Of a stretch of 64,000 nt of DNA, positions 10,592 to 20,088 are shown one piece after another (positions within the stretch are counted from its first letter, which is position 1; each line of letters begins with the position of its first letter). The position numbers were made by a program, and so were the translations under genes. The DNA lies in NCBI GenBank assembly GCA_965221935.1, contig CBDCSZ010000046.1:124001-188000 (forward strand), read 5' to 3'. The DNA comes from JAPOXR01 sp965221935 (GTDB lineage: Bacteria; Pseudomonadota; Alphaproteobacteria; Rhodobacterales; Rhodobacteraceae). The notes under the pieces were generated by a model that was not told where the DNA came from, did no database searches, and was given only the letters and a program-made list of their open reading frames with translations.

Positions 10592-10990
10592 CTACGGGAC
10601 CATCGCCTCACAGCGGGCAATGTGACTTGCGGTTCGAACAACCGTCGCGGTCTCAACGGCAAACTCATCTCGAAGACGGTGTTTCACTGTGAGTTCCGTT
10701 TGCCCAAGCGGATGTTCGATTGAATCCGGCGGCGGCGACGCCGCGAACCCTATCACCAAGTCCGTGCGCGACAGTTCCGGAGGCCAGCGCACAGGCGGTA
10801 CTGCGCTCCGGTCAGCGACATTGAGGGGTGTGCAGCCCACATCACAAAACTGTGCACCGCGAAATCGCCGCCCGCGTACTTTGGCGACCAACCCAATTTT
10901 CGGAATGACGGATCGGGAATCATCCCCTATGCCCATGTGCCTCCTTGTGGTCAGCCGCAGGTCTTCCATAAGTATGAAAAGCTCAGCCAT
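10592..10990 (-). CDS. Hypothetical protein, start abuts an IS end
   Basis: A 132-residue open frame with no family I recognise. The start codon lies only 4 bp from the left inverted repeat of the IS1634-type element (10995). If the frame is real, it may be a gene whose 5' part was replaced by the IS insertion. Overlapping frames on the other strand are similarly long, so coding status is uncertain. The flanking stretches 10134-10591 and 10991-10994 show no other gene. Confidence 0.25.
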   Translation of the reverse strand: MAELFILMEDLRLTTRRHMGIGDDSRSVIPKIGLVAKVRGRRFRGAQFCDVGCTPLNVADRSAVPPVRWPPELSRTDLVIGFAASPPPDSIEHPLGQTELTVKHRLRDEFAVETATVVRTASHIARCEAMVP

Positions 10991-10994
10991 GGCG

Positions 10995-13112
10995 CTAACC
11001 CATCTTTAACATTGTAGTGCGTAACGCGTTGATTTCAAACGGGTAAAAAATCCGAATGGCACTACAATCCGGAGAGGCGGCCGTTTCGGGCCGCCGCCAC
11101 GAATTGCCGGAATCGGTTCAGACGATGGTCTTGGCGAGGTTCCTGGGCGGCGGCGCGAGGCCCATCGCCCGGTAGATCTCCGCCTGTTCGGGGGAGGCGG
11201 ATGCGGTCTTGCGGACATGCAGGGTCCTGCCGTCACGGCGCCTGAAGCTGGTTGTCGTGCGCTGCAGTGTCGCAAGCGTCTGGCGCGCCGTCGTCCAGCT
11301 GTCGTGGATGTTTGCCGCTTTCATGGGTCTGCGCAGTGTCTGGACTGCCTGGCAGGCGAGGACTGAGATGAACAGGTGAGCGTCGGCGCGCCCCTGTTTG
11401 TGATGGAAGATCGGACGCAGGCCGAGCTCGGATTTCAACGAGCGGAACACGGCTTCGGCGTCGGTGAGGGTCGCGCAGGTCTGCCACATGGTCTCTGCCG
11501 GCCAGTCGAGGATGTTGCTGCGCAGACAGCAGACCCCGGGGTGGGTCAGCATGGAATTGTCGGCGGGATTGAGGTTCCAGGTGATGGCTGTTGCCCTGGT
11601 TCCGGCGCTGTCGGGGGTGACGGTGATCTCGTAATGCCGGGCGACCCGCGCGTTTTCCTTTGCAAGCCGCCCGATCCGGCGCTGGATGTCGTCAAGCTTC
11701 TTGCGGGTCCTGGGGCGGGAGAGGCCGTCATGCAGTTTCTTCAGGCCGTCTTCGAGACGTGTCCTGAAACGATTGATGATGCCGCGTTCCTTTTCCGCCC
11801 GGGCTTCGGAAAGGCGCCGCAGCCAGGACTCCTTGTATTCCGTGCCGTCCTCTTCCTCGCGGGTGACGGATTCCTTGTAGATGGCGACCTTGTCGCATGA
11901 CGCGGTCGTGATTGCCCTGGCCTCGTCGGAATCGAAGACCCGCTTGGTGGTGCGTGAGACCACGAGATAGCGATAGGCGCCGGCGCGCAGCCACCGCAGG
12001 TTGTCCTCGGTCGCGATGCCGCCGTCCATGATGACGACCGCGCCTTCCGGAGCGCCGAGGCTGGTGAGCATGTGCGTGAGTGTCCTGTGTTCGGTGACAT
12101 TGCCGGCAAACACCCGGCTGCGCCGGACAAAGCCGCTGGCATCGAGAACCAGGCCAAGCGAAAGCAGCGGGCAGTCGCTGCGCCGTTCCTTCGAATGCCC
12201 GCGCCGCGCCTTGGGCTGGATTGGCGCCCGGCCTTCATAGAACGTGTTGGTGAGATCGCACAGCGCGATCGTCGGCTTGAGGTCGAACAGGGACCGGGCC
12301 CGGGCGAAGAGGTGATCCTCGATGCTGTCCTGATGGGCAAGGAGCAGATCCGAGGCGCGGCAGAGCGCCATGTCGCTCAGAGCGCCGAAATCGATCCCGA
12401 GCATCTCGCCGAGGGCGCTGTGCCGGCGCAGCCAGAAGTTGGTCGCCCGCTCCGGGTCCGGCGCGGCCATGCGCGCGACAATGGCCGCCAGGGCGCAGCA
12501 GCGCTGGCGGCGGTTGAAACCGAGACCGTCGAACAATGCCGGCAGGCCGAGACCGGACAGCGCCTCGAGCCCGGCATGCTCGACACCGACCGAGCGCCCG
12601 TCGCTGTCGCTGGCGGAATTGACATCAACACTCTGCCAGTCCCGCTTCGCGCCTTCCCCGCCGCTGTCTTTCCCGCGGCCAATCAGCAGGGCGGAGATTC
12701 TGCGGGCCTCGGCCTCGATCCCCGGATCGGGATCGGCGAGGCCGAGGGCGGTCTGTCCGGTGAGATGATCCGAGATGCGTCGGCACAGGTCCGGCCAGTG
12801 CCCGCGCCCGATTGCAAAATGGCGCCCGAGATTGAGAAGGGTGCGCTGACGGATCCTGTCCCCCTCGCGGCGGTTCTCGACCAGGCGGAAGGTGATGTGG
12901 TCGCTGCCGTCGCTGGCGGTGCCGGTCTTGGTCTGTCGAATGAACATGCGCCAGCTATGGCAGAAGGGGTCCCCCGCTGCAAGGCATTACTCAAAAAACA
13001 TGGCACTACAAACGATTCCTGAAACATCAAATCACAATAAATCAATGAGTTGCGAATCGAACACCGTCAAATCGACCTCAAATCCAACGCAGAAATGTTA
13101 AAGATGGGCTAA
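10995..13112. mobile_element. Complete IS1634-type insertion sequence
   Basis: The element is bounded by 19-bp terminal inverted repeats. The left end is CTAACCCATCTTTAACATT (10995-11013). The right end is the reverse complement of TTAGCCCATCTTTAACATT (13094-13112), so 17 of 19 positions agree. A second, inner pair, TTGTAGTGC at 11013 and GCACTACAA near 13010, lies just inside. One full-length transposase gene fills it. I see no clear short target duplication; the family is known for long, variable ones. Confidence 0.75.
11118..12947 (-). CDS. IS1634-family transposase, full length
   Basis: A 609-residue DDE transposase. It starts with the family-typical MFIRQTKTG segment and a region that reads as a small DNA-binding domain. 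Catalytic-core landmarks are ALCDLTNTFYEG (first Asp), VVIMDGGIATEDNLRWL (second Asp) and TLTDAEAVFRSLKSELGLRP, which carries the final acidic residue. The frame is uninterrupted and flanked by matching inverted repeats, so this copy could be active. It lies inside the element at 10995-13112. Confidence 0.92.
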   Translation of the reverse strand: MFIRQTKTGTASDGSDHITFRLVENRREGDRIRQRTLLNLGRHFAIGRGHWPDLCRRISDHLTGQTALGLADPDPGIEAEARRISALLIGRGKDSGGEGAKRDWQSVDVNSASDSDGRSVGVEHAGLEALSGLGLPALFDGLGFNRRQRCCALAAIVARMAAPDPERATNFWLRRHSALGEMLGIDFGALSDMALCRASDLLLAHQDSIEDHLFARARSLFDLKPTIALCDLTNTFYEGRAPIQPKARRGHSKERRSDCPLLSLGLVLDASGFVRRSRVFAGNVTEHRTLTHMLTSLGAPEGAVVIMDGGIATEDNLRWLRAGAYRYLVVSRTTKRVFDSDEARAITTASCDKVAIYKESVTREEEDGTEYKESWLRRLSEARAEKERGIINRFRTRLEDGLKKLHDGLSRPRTRKKLDDIQRRIGRLAKENARVARHYEITVTPDSAGTRATAITWNLNPADNSMLTHPGVCCLRSNILDWPAETMWQTCATLTDAEAVFRSLKSELGLRPIFHHKQGRADAHLFISVLACQAVQTLRRPMKAANIHDSWTTARQTLATLQRTTTSFRRRDGRTLHVRKTASASPEQAEIYRAMGLAPPPRNLAKTIV

Positions 13113-13180
13113 GCCGAACTTCACGTCCGGATTTGACAGGTTTTCTCCGCGCGGGCAAGGCACATTGTGTTGTTTTCGCT
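13113..13180 (+). repeat. Copy of the repeat found inverted at 7102-7170
   Basis: This begins directly after the right inverted repeat of the IS1634-type element. It matches the reverse complement of 7102-7170 for about 67 bp and then grades into the non-coding sequence downstream of the transposase remnant at 13218. I read it as the terminal region of the IS to which that remnant belonged. Confidence 0.65.
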
Positions 13181-13217
13181 TGATTTTCCGGAGGGCCGGC
13201 CGGGCCGGAAGGCTGTT

Positions 13218-13690
13218 TCAGCCTGTCACTGCACTGGCAACATTTCCGGGCGGTTTGATCTCCAGAAGCTCAAAGGCCCTTTTCTGGAGCGCGGTCGGCC
13301 GCGAGGCCATGCGGAACGCGCTGCCGGGCCTTCCGGGCAGGAAGGCGTCGTTCAGCGTCAGCGTTCCGAGATCGGCGAGCAGCGTCCGGAAGCTGTGGAC
13401 CGGCAGGCCGGCAGGGGTCTGTTTCGCGGCCGCTTTGGCCCTGGCGCTCTCCGAGACGCGGGCGGGCTCCACCGGCGAGTTCCGCTCCTCCCGCGCCGCC
13501 TCCCGGTCATGGTCCTCGAACAGCATGGGGGCCAGCGCCCGGCGCAAGTGCCATTCCACATAGAGGGCCAGCATGCACAGGAACACATGCGCCCGCACAT
13601 GGTCCTCGGTGCGGACATGGACCGGGCGGATCCCGGGATCGGTCTTCATGTTCCGGAAGGCCTGATCGAAATAATGAAATAAATACATCA
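13218..13690 (-). pseudogene. Second IS1634-type transposase, C-terminal part
   Basis: Minus-strand translation gives QAFRNMKTDPGIRPVHV, then HVRAHVFLCMLALYVEWHLR and a tail ending near a stop at 13218. This is the C-terminal part of a DDE transposase, from the conserved acidic-core helix onward. The upstream side stops at about 13690, where a serine-recombinase element begins. The matching preceding segment of the same protein type (DGIYVV through YKSLALVDNA) is found at 15735-15915 in the same orientation. The gene therefore looks split by the insertion of the element at 13691-15734. Confidence 0.75.
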
Positions 13691-13760
13691 AAAGATTTGA
13701 CAGGAGGCGAAAATCCTGTGGCATTGCCGGTGCAGGCGCTGCTGGATCTGGTGGAATGGC

Positions 13761-13931
13761 ATGAGAACCGACAACCGGGATCCGGACGGCCGGGCGGTGA
13801 GCTGGGAGGCGCTTCCGGCGGAGAACCGGCGCCGGATAGCCCGGATTCTGGCGCAGACGCTCGCGGAACTCCTGTTCGCTCCGGCGGATCGGGACGATGA
13901 CAGGTCCGGTCGTTGCGGCGAGCCCGGCTGA
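13761..13931 (+). CDS. Small protein preceding the serine recombinase
   Basis: A 56-residue frame (start MRTDNRDPDG) with the composition WEALPAENRRRIARILAQTL in its middle. From memory, short proteins with a W-x-x-LP-x-x-R-R core often sit just upstream of large serine recombinases in alphaproteobacterial elements. The frame overlaps the recombinase start (13897) by 35 bp, which suggests translational coupling. Its function is unknown; an accessory role in recombination is a guess. Confidence 0.45.
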   Translation: MRTDNRDPDGRAVSWEALPAENRRRIARILAQTLAELLFAPADRDDDRSGRCGEPG

Positions 13932-15723
13932 AGCGCCGAAGGTCTGTCCGCGCCATCTGAGCCGCAGGGCGCTTGTCTGCGTCCGGCAGTCGACGCTGAA
14001 GCAGGTCGAGGAGAACAGCGAATCGACGCGCCTGCAGTATGCGCTGACGGAGCGCGCGGCCGGTCTGGGCTGGGCGCCCTCGATGGTCGGCGTCATCGAC
14101 AGCGGTCCCGGCCGGTCGGGGCGCAGCATGGCCGAGCGGGAAGGCTTCGTGCAGCTTGTCGGCGAAGTCGGCCTCGGGCGGGTCGGCCTGGTTCTGATCC
14201 GCGACGTGTCGCGCCTTTCGCGCAGTCTGGCCGACTGGGGCCAGCTTCTGGATCTGTGCGGCCGGACCGACACGCTTATCGCCGATGCGGAATCCGTGTA
14301 TGATCTCAGCCGTCACGCGGATCGTTTTCTGCTCGGAGTTCTGGGTACGGTGTCGGAATCGGAGATCCACACGCTGCGCATGAGGATGCACGCCGGCCGC
14401 GAGGCGAAGGCGGCCCGCGGGGAGCTGGCCGTGCCGCTGCCGCGCGGATATGTCAGCGCCGGCGGCGGGCGCGCGCAGCTGGCGGCACCTGGTCCGCGGC
14501 CATCACCCGGCCTATATCGGCTGGGACGTCTATGAGCTGAACCGGAAGCAGCTGGCGGCAAACGTTTTTCCCCCCGCTCCGGCAGCCGGGGCAACCTGAT
14601 GAGCGGCCTCGTGCGCTGCGGCCGCTGCGGGCTGCGGATGTTTGTCGTTTATTCCAGCTCGTGGAACACCGTGCGCTACAGCTGCCCCGGGGAGGCGAGG
14701 GATTACGGCGGCGACAGCTGCCAGTCGTTTTCCGGACGCCTGATTGAGCCGCTGGTGTCGCGGCTCGTCCTGGAGGTCCTGTCGCCGGCGGCGCTGGAGC
14801 TTTCGCAGTCCGTCGCCGCCAATGCGGAGCGGGACCGCGGGGAGCAGCGCCGGATGTGGGGCCGGCGGCTTCAGCGCGCCGGGCAGGAAGCCGACAGGAT
14901 CTTCCGCCAGTATGATGCGGTCGAACCCGAAAACCGCATGGTCGCGCGGAGTCTCGAGGGGCGTTACGATGCCGCTCTTTCCGAGAGCCGGCGGTTCAGC
15001 GACGAATATGAGCGGTTCCTCGCATCGGCGCCGAAGCGGCTGTCAAAGGCGGAATGGGACCGGATCCGGACCGCGGCGCAGGACATCGCCCGGCTCTGGG
15101 ACAGCGGCGGCATCGATGACAGCGCCCGCGCCGCGGTGCTGTCGCTGATGATCGAGCAGGTCGTCGTGACGCAGCGCGGGACCAGCGAGCGGCTGGATGT
15201 CGAAATCCACTGGCATGGCGGGCAGGTCACGGCGCGCCGTCTGCGGGCGCCGGTGCGGCGGCTTGAGCAGCTGTCCTCCTGCGAGGAGCTCCGCCAGCGG
15301 GTTTTGGAACTCGAAAAGGAGGGCAGAACGCAGCAGGAGATCGCCGACCGCCTCAACACTGAAGGCTGGCGCCCTCCAAGGCGGGCGCAGTTCAGCGCCG
15401 GCTCCGTCTCGAACCTGCTCAGAAAATGCCGGCCGCCGGCAGCCAGGGTCTCGCCGCATCCCTGGCGGCCGCCGTCCGACCGCAAGCCGAATGAGTGGAC
15501 GGTCTGCGAATTCGCGGCCCTGCTCGGCATGCCGGCCCCGACCGCGTACAACTGGGCGGCAACAGGCGTCGTCTCCGCGCGCCGCTCGGACGGAGGCGCG
15601 CGCTGGCTGATCTTTGCCGACGAGGCCGAGGTGAAGCGGCTGCAGGAGCGGCGCAAGGCCGCGGCGAGACGAACGGAAGCCCGCGAGAAAGCATGGGATC
15701 AGGTCGCAGGAACCCGCAGCTAA
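13897..15723 (+). pseudogene. Large serine recombinase with two compensating frameshifts
   Basis: The resolvase-type catalytic domain is at the N-terminus, with ALVCVRQSTLKQV holding the expected Ser nucleophile and LIRDVSRLSRSLADW the catalytic Arg region. From 14599 the frame resumes with a zinc-ribbon domain (LVRCGRCGLRMFV), a coiled-coil stretch and a C-terminal helix-turn-helix (NEWTVCEFAALLGM). Between these, 14478-14570 encodes the conserved HHPAYIGWDVYELNRKQLAAN part in a different frame. An apparent 1-nt gain lies before 14478. An apparent 1-nt loss lies at the T5C6 run near 14567. Two opposite shifts restore the frame but create stops, so a full enzyme cannot be made without frameshifting. 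Assembly error is an alternative. Confidence 0.8.
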
Positions 15724-15734
15724 ATCTATGGAGG

Positions 15735-15915
15735 TGGATCTTCAATGCGTTGTCCACGAGGGCCAGGCTCTTATAGGCCGCCACCGCCGCCCCGCTTCCG
15801 ACCGCCTCCTTTCCGAGGCTGGCGCACACCACATAAATTCCGTCGAGCGCCGCCTCCGCCGCGGTTTTCGCCGCGCTTACACGGGCTCGAAGCCCTGCGG
15901 TCAAAACCGGTTCTT
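15735..15915 (-). pseudogene. IS1634-type transposase, internal part split from 13218-13690
   Basis: Reading the minus strand, 15915-15735 encodes VLTAGLRARVSAAKT, then ALDGIYVVCASLGKEAVG and AVAAYKSLALVDNA. This is the family segment that normally directly precedes the AFRNMKT helix found at 13690. The N-terminal half of this transposase is not present upstream; another IS110 remnant lies there instead. Confidence 0.65.
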
Positions 15916-16049
15916 CCGACCCCGTCTCCTGTGACCTTTTGCCCCTGTCCTGTCCTTCGTCCCAACCGCACCGACCGGGGACACCGGCACATCACGCCTT
16001 CACCCGCGTGACCGCAGGGCCCGGCATTCCGTTTCCTTTCCCGGCATCT

Positions 16050-16770
16050 ATTCTGACACGTCGCTGGATGCCGCCGGAGATCCCGCTGCCCCATCCTGGT
16101 GATCCGGCCGAGCCTCTGTCTTCCCGCGGTCGAGCGCTGCCGCGGGGTCAGCCCGATCCAGGCCGCGAAGTCACGCCCGCATCTGAAGCTCTCCATCGGC
16201 GGCGCGAAGGCGTGAACCGTCATCAGCCGCCTGAGCTCCGCGCGTTCCCGTGCCCGGATGCGGATCTCCGCATCGGGGCCGGCGATCTGTTCGGAGAGCG
16301 TGTCTCCTTCGCCCTTTCCAGCTCCACACGCAGCGCCTCCACAATCCATGCCCCCTGCGGCGCGGCCACGCCGAACCCGGAGAGATGGCCGCGCAGCGAA
16401 TTGATCGTCTGCGTGCGCTGCCGCACAGGCAGCGCGCGGGTGCGGAACAGCATGGTCGGGCACTGGGCCGCCTCGACGATCGCGGCCGCGTCGCTGCTGC
16501 CGCTCTTCTGTCTCTTGACAAACGGCTTCACACACACCGGCGGGATCAGCCTGCGCTCATGACCCAGGCCGATGATCTCACGGCCCCCAGCGGGCGGGCG
16601 CCACCGCACGCCTCCATCACAGCCAGGCAGCCCGGCGCTTCTGAAAGGAAGTCAAGGAACCGGCCGCGCGACAGTGTTCTGCGGAAGACCGGCTTGCCTT
16701 CAGCAGTCGCTCCGCGCAGCTGAAAACTCCTCTTTGAAATATCGGCGCCGATGATGGCAGCCTGTTCCAT
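16050..16770 (-). pseudogene. IS110-family transposase, degraded
   Basis: The start at 16770 is well formed, with an AAGGAGG ribosome site upstream and MEQAAIIGADISKRSF encoding the first DEDD acidic residue. The reading then shifts frame several times. Recognisable pieces follow in order: AVMEACGGA, RLIPPVCVKPFVKRQKS, NSLRGHLSGFGVAAPQG, and the C-terminal FAAWIGLTPRQRSTAGRQRL plus RITRMGQRDLRR. Homology ends near 16050. The enzyme is inactive. Confidence 0.85.
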
Positions 16771-17091
16771 GGATGCTCACCTCCTTGTTTTAACGCGCAG
16801 CTCGCCTGGCGTTTTCTCTGGCGCACTGTGACGCCGTCAGGAGGGGGCGTCCACTCCATCGCTTTCCAGTCAGGTTGCGCCGGTGCACGCCAACAATTGC
16901 CGCCAAGTCGGAGTGTCGGCGTCTGGGCTGCGGAAAAACGCAGTCTGACGTCTGGCGAAAGTAACCTTTTGATATTTCAGGCAGTGCGAGAACATCGGCT
17001 CGGCGGTGGTTGCCGCGTCTGAACGGCTTGACCGAAACGACGTGCGGAGCGGAAATGGATGAACCCAGAACCCTGGATGGCTGGCAGTCGC
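16771..17091. other. Intergenic stretch, nothing recognised
   Basis: This is leader sequence of the degraded IS110 copy followed by about 250 bp with no gene, RNA or repeat that I can support. Confidence 0.5.
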
Positions 17092-18732
17092 TCAGCTGCC
17101 CGAAAGCGATTGTGGCCCTCGGAGCAGACGCGGGATCAGGAACGGCCAGGGGCTGGGAAAATCACCGACATCGACGACAATAACCCGGGGTTCCTTGGCC
17201 TGCACGGCGCTGTGCAGCGCGTCGCCCAGCCCGTCAGGTCCGGACACGCGCTCGGCGGCAATCCCGCAGCTTGCTGCCAAGGCCACAAAATCCGGGCTGT
17301 AGAGGTCGCTTGCAATGACCCGGTTGCCATATTTCTCAATTTGGAATCTGCGCACATTTCCGAAACAGCGGTCATCGAAAATGATCAGCGTAAAGGCAAT
17401 CCCGTGAAGTTTGGCCGTGGCCAGCTCCTGTATGTTGAACATCGCGCCGCCATCGCCTGCAACCGCAACAACCGCACGGCCGCAGAGGGCGGAGGACGCG
17501 CCAAGGGCCGCGGGAATGCTCCAGCCGAGAGTGCCCTGGTAGGCGGATGAAAGATACGTCCGCGGTTTGAAGACCGGAAACATCGCTTCCACCGCGTAGC
17601 CGATCTGGGTCACGTCGGCGACCAGGATCCCATCGTCAGGAAGCGCGGCGCGTATGACGTCAAGATACTCTGCCTGCGGTGCAAGGCGGGTGCGCAGCTT
17701 GCTTTCCACATCCCGTCGCGTCGCAGCGGTGGTCTCGGCCCATTCGGATCGGTCGGGCTGATCGCCCAATGTGCCGGCGAGCATGGGAAGGGCATCGCCC
17801 AGGTCCGCATAGATCCGCAGATCAGCCGGGTGACCCCGCCGCAGCTCCGACCGGTCAATGTCGATATGAACCGACCGGAGACTTGGGTCGGTTCCCCAGA
17901 TCGCCAGCCGCGACCCGATCCGGGTGCCCAGACCAATAACGCAGTCCATTCGTGGCCACAGGGCGCGCGCAACCGGGGCAAGACATGCATACGGCGAATC
18001 GGCAGGCACAATTCCGCGTCCCGACCTGCTGCTCATGACCGGCGCGTCGATCGCGGATGCCAAATCAAGGATCGCCTCACCATGTTTCACGGCGCCTCTG
18101 CCGATCACAATCAACGGGCGGCGGGCGGCGGTGATTTCACCGGCAGCGGCCTCGATTTCGGCGGGCGATGGCTGTTTCGGCGGCGGAATATCCGCCTTTG
18201 CGGCGCTGTCCGGGGCATCCAGCGCCCACACATCCATAGGCACCTCGATCGCCACCGGCCGCGGGCGGCCGTGAGCCAGGGCTGCCATCACTTCCGCAAT
18301 CTGGGCTGCGGCGCGGTTTGGATCGTCAATCCGGACGGCGCGCTTGCAGAACTGGTTGATGATCGCGAGCTGATCGGGGATCTCGTGAAGTTCGCCGACT
18401 TCCATTCCATAGGTCCGCGCCGGTGTCTGGCCGACAATCATCAGAACCGGAGCGTTCACTGCCCATGCCGTTGCCAGAGCGGCCCCGGTGTTAAGGAATC
18501 CCGGCCCCGGCACCACGCAGCAGGCCTGGGGCTTCCCGGTCGCCATCGCGGCCCCCAGCGCCATAAAAGCCGCCCCCTGTTCGTGGCGGGTCTGCACTGG
18601 TTTGATCACATGCTGGTGATCATAGAGAACGTCGAAAAAGTCATCGTTCTGATAGCCGGGAAGACAGTAGAGCTTATCGATTTCAGCGCCAGTCAGCGCC
18701 GAAATCACAAGATCTGCAACTGTTGCCGCCAT
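17092..18732 (-). CDS. Thiamine-diphosphate-dependent enzyme, acetolactate synthase-like
   Basis: A 546-residue member of the ThDP-dependent decarboxylase/synthase family (COG0028 type). It has three domains. The N-terminal pyrimidine-binding domain has the catalytic Glu in TRHEQGAAFMALG (near residue 50). A central Rossmann-like domain follows. The C-terminal pyrophosphate-binding domain has the metal motif AGDGGAMFNIQE (near residue 427) ending in FDDRCFGNVRR. The substrate cannot be set by eye; acetolactate synthase, benzoylformate-type and sulfopyruvate-type decarboxylases share these motifs. No small regulatory subunit is adjacent, which argues against the biosynthetic IlvB. The start at 18732 (MAATVADLV) fits the family N-terminus; in-frame Met codons at 18768 and 18831 are alternatives. 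Confidence 0.88.
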   Translation of the reverse strand: MAATVADLVISALTGAEIDKLYCLPGYQNDDFFDVLYDHQHVIKPVQTRHEQGAAFMALGAAMATGKPQACCVVPGPGFLNTGAALATAWAVNAPVLMIVGQTPARTYGMEVGELHEIPDQLAIINQFCKRAVRIDDPNRAAAQIAEVMAALAHGRPRPVAIEVPMDVWALDAPDSAAKADIPPPKQPSPAEIEAAAGEITAARRPLIVIGRGAVKHGEAILDLASAIDAPVMSSRSGRGIVPADSPYACLAPVARALWPRMDCVIGLGTRIGSRLAIWGTDPSLRSVHIDIDRSELRRGHPADLRIYADLGDALPMLAGTLGDQPDRSEWAETTAATRRDVESKLRTRLAPQAEYLDVIRAALPDDGILVADVTQIGYAVEAMFPVFKPRTYLSSAYQGTLGWSIPAALGASSALCGRAVVAVAGDGGAMFNIQELATAKLHGIAFTLIIFDDRCFGNVRRFQIEKYGNRVIASDLYSPDFVALAASCGIAAERVSGPDGLGDALHSAVQAKEPRVIVVDVGDFPSPWPFLIPRLLRGPQSLSGS

Positions 18733-18897
18733 CGCATCACTGACCCTTTGCCGCGCCTGCGCCGGCATATAACACAGCGGCGGTGGACTTGTCGCCGAGC
18801 ACGGACCATGGCTGGCCCGGCCAATTCCCATGCGGGGCGAACTGTGTGATTTGATATCCTCCCCGGCAGCGTCCTCAGGGCGTGCCGGAGCTCCGTC

Positions 18898-19596
18898 TCA
18901 GATCCGTTCCGAGCCGCCGCACAGCCTGGCCGGCTGGCCCTCGCGGCGCGTCACCGAACAGTGCCGGCATTCCCCCAGGCACTGGAACCGCGTGCCATCC
19001 ACGTCGGCGCCCGCCGAGCGGTGCCAGTGGCCGAAGATCCAGAGATTCGGCCGGTGACACTCGAACATCGCGTCGAACGCCTGCATCGTCCGCGACAGCG
19101 GGCGGAACAGCCTGACCTGCGGAAACACCGCCTCCACCGCCGCCGAAGGCGCGGTGTGCGTCACCATGATCCGGGGCTTCAGCGCGGCGTAGCGGCCGGC
19201 GATCGCGCTGAGCTCCGCGATCGAGCACTCCTCGTCCTCCCACCAGTCCAGCCCCCGGGTGCGCAGGCGCCGGTCGGGCGAGGCCGCGCCGCCCACGAAC
19301 ATGATGCCCCAGGCCGGGTCATGGCGCCCGTCCGGAATCCACCCCGGCATGATGCGGCAGATCCCCGGATCGTCATGGTTGCCGCGGATGAAGCCGCAGG
19401 CGCCGGCGTTCCCGCGGAAGAATTCCTCGGCGCGCGCCGCCGTGGGGCGATCGAGAAACCCGTGGCCGAAATCGCCCACCTGCACGACGGCCACGCCCCG
19501 GCCCCGCACCCGCTGAGCGAACGCGCGGAACGGCGGAAACATCCCGTGGATATCGCCCACGAGACACATTTTCCCGATGCCTGCGAAATCGATCAT
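18898..19596 (-). CDS. Calcineurin-like metallophosphoesterase
   Basis: A 232-residue phosphoesterase with all dinuclear-metal motifs in order: GDIHG (residue 14), GDFGHG, GNHDD, THTAPS and GHWH. Candidate substrates are phosphoproteins, nucleotides or nucleic-acid ends; nothing here decides. The start at 19596 (MIDFAGIGK) is chosen because its ATG overlaps the stop of the upstream 67-residue gene as ATGA, a typical coupling. A longer in-frame start exists at 19671 but would lie inside that gene. Confidence 0.88.
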   Translation of the reverse strand: MIDFAGIGKMCLVGDIHGMFPPFRAFAQRVRGRGVAVVQVGDFGHGFLDRPTAARAEEFFRGNAGACGFIRGNHDDPGICRIMPGWIPDGRHDPAWGIMFVGGAASPDRRLRTRGLDWWEDEECSIAELSAIAGRYAALKPRIMVTHTAPSAAVEAVFPQVRLFRPLSRTMQAFDAMFECHRPNLWIFGHWHRSAGADVDGTRFQCLGECRHCSVTRREGQPARLCGGSERI

Positions 19597-19796
19597 CCGC
19601 GCCGCATCCGCCAGACTGCCGCTTTCGCCGACTCCCTTGTGATCCCGGATCCGGCGGGGGCGTTTCCGCACACGAAGCTTGCCTGCCGGGCCCTCATCTC
19701 CTCATCGGATATCTCACGATTTTTCGCGGCTATGCACAATGCCTCCAGTTCAGGACGCTCCGGAGCCCGCCTGAACGCTGATTTCCGTTCTGCCAT
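19593..19796 (-). CDS. Small conserved-looking protein coupled to the metallophosphoesterase
   Basis: A 67-residue hydrophilic protein beginning MAERKSAFRR and containing EEMRARQASFVCGNAP and ITRESAKAAV. From memory, short alphaproteobacterial proteins with an R-x-x-Q-x-SF-x-x-GN core followed by ITRE are common but uncharacterised. Its stop overlaps the metallophosphoesterase start (ATGA), so the two are likely translated together. No domain of known function is visible. Confidence 0.55.
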   Translation of the reverse strand: MAERKSAFRRAPERPELEALCIAAKNREISDEEMRARQASFVCGNAPAGSGITRESAKAAVWRMRRG

Positions 19797-20088
19797 TGAT
19801 TTTCCTCCATTGGATCAGTCGCCATACTGCATGACCGCCTTTCATGCCTCGTGGCGGGGCGATCCGGGCTGACAGACTTACTCCTGGACCGCCGGTTCAG
19901 TTCCCGCCGCCATACTCCCGCTGCAAAGGCACGGTCCCCGTTCCAGCGTCTCACCCGGTCCCCAGACGTTGTCGCCGGCCATCCCGCTGAACTCCTTTAT
20001 CGTTTCCGGATTTACCTTGAGATTGAACCGGGTGTTCCTGCCGGTGCGTCTTTTGCATATTTGCTGCAAGCCCCGATGCAAACGGCCC

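Larger units (their letters stand above)
13691..15734. mobile_element. Serine-recombinase element inserted in an IS1634-type transposase
   Basis: The segment between the two halves of the split transposase carries a 56-residue gene and a large serine recombinase, both on the plus strand. The flanks are DNA for the Asp-Gln/Asn-Ala stretch just before the FRNMKT helix. The two flanks overlap by about three codons and differ in sequence, so the crossover point cannot be set exactly. The size of about 2 kb suggests a minimal recombinase-driven element. Confidence 0.55.

Noticed and set aside
12072..13022. 316-codon plus-strand frame inside the IS1634-type transposase
   Set aside because: Antisense shadow of a full-length transposase.
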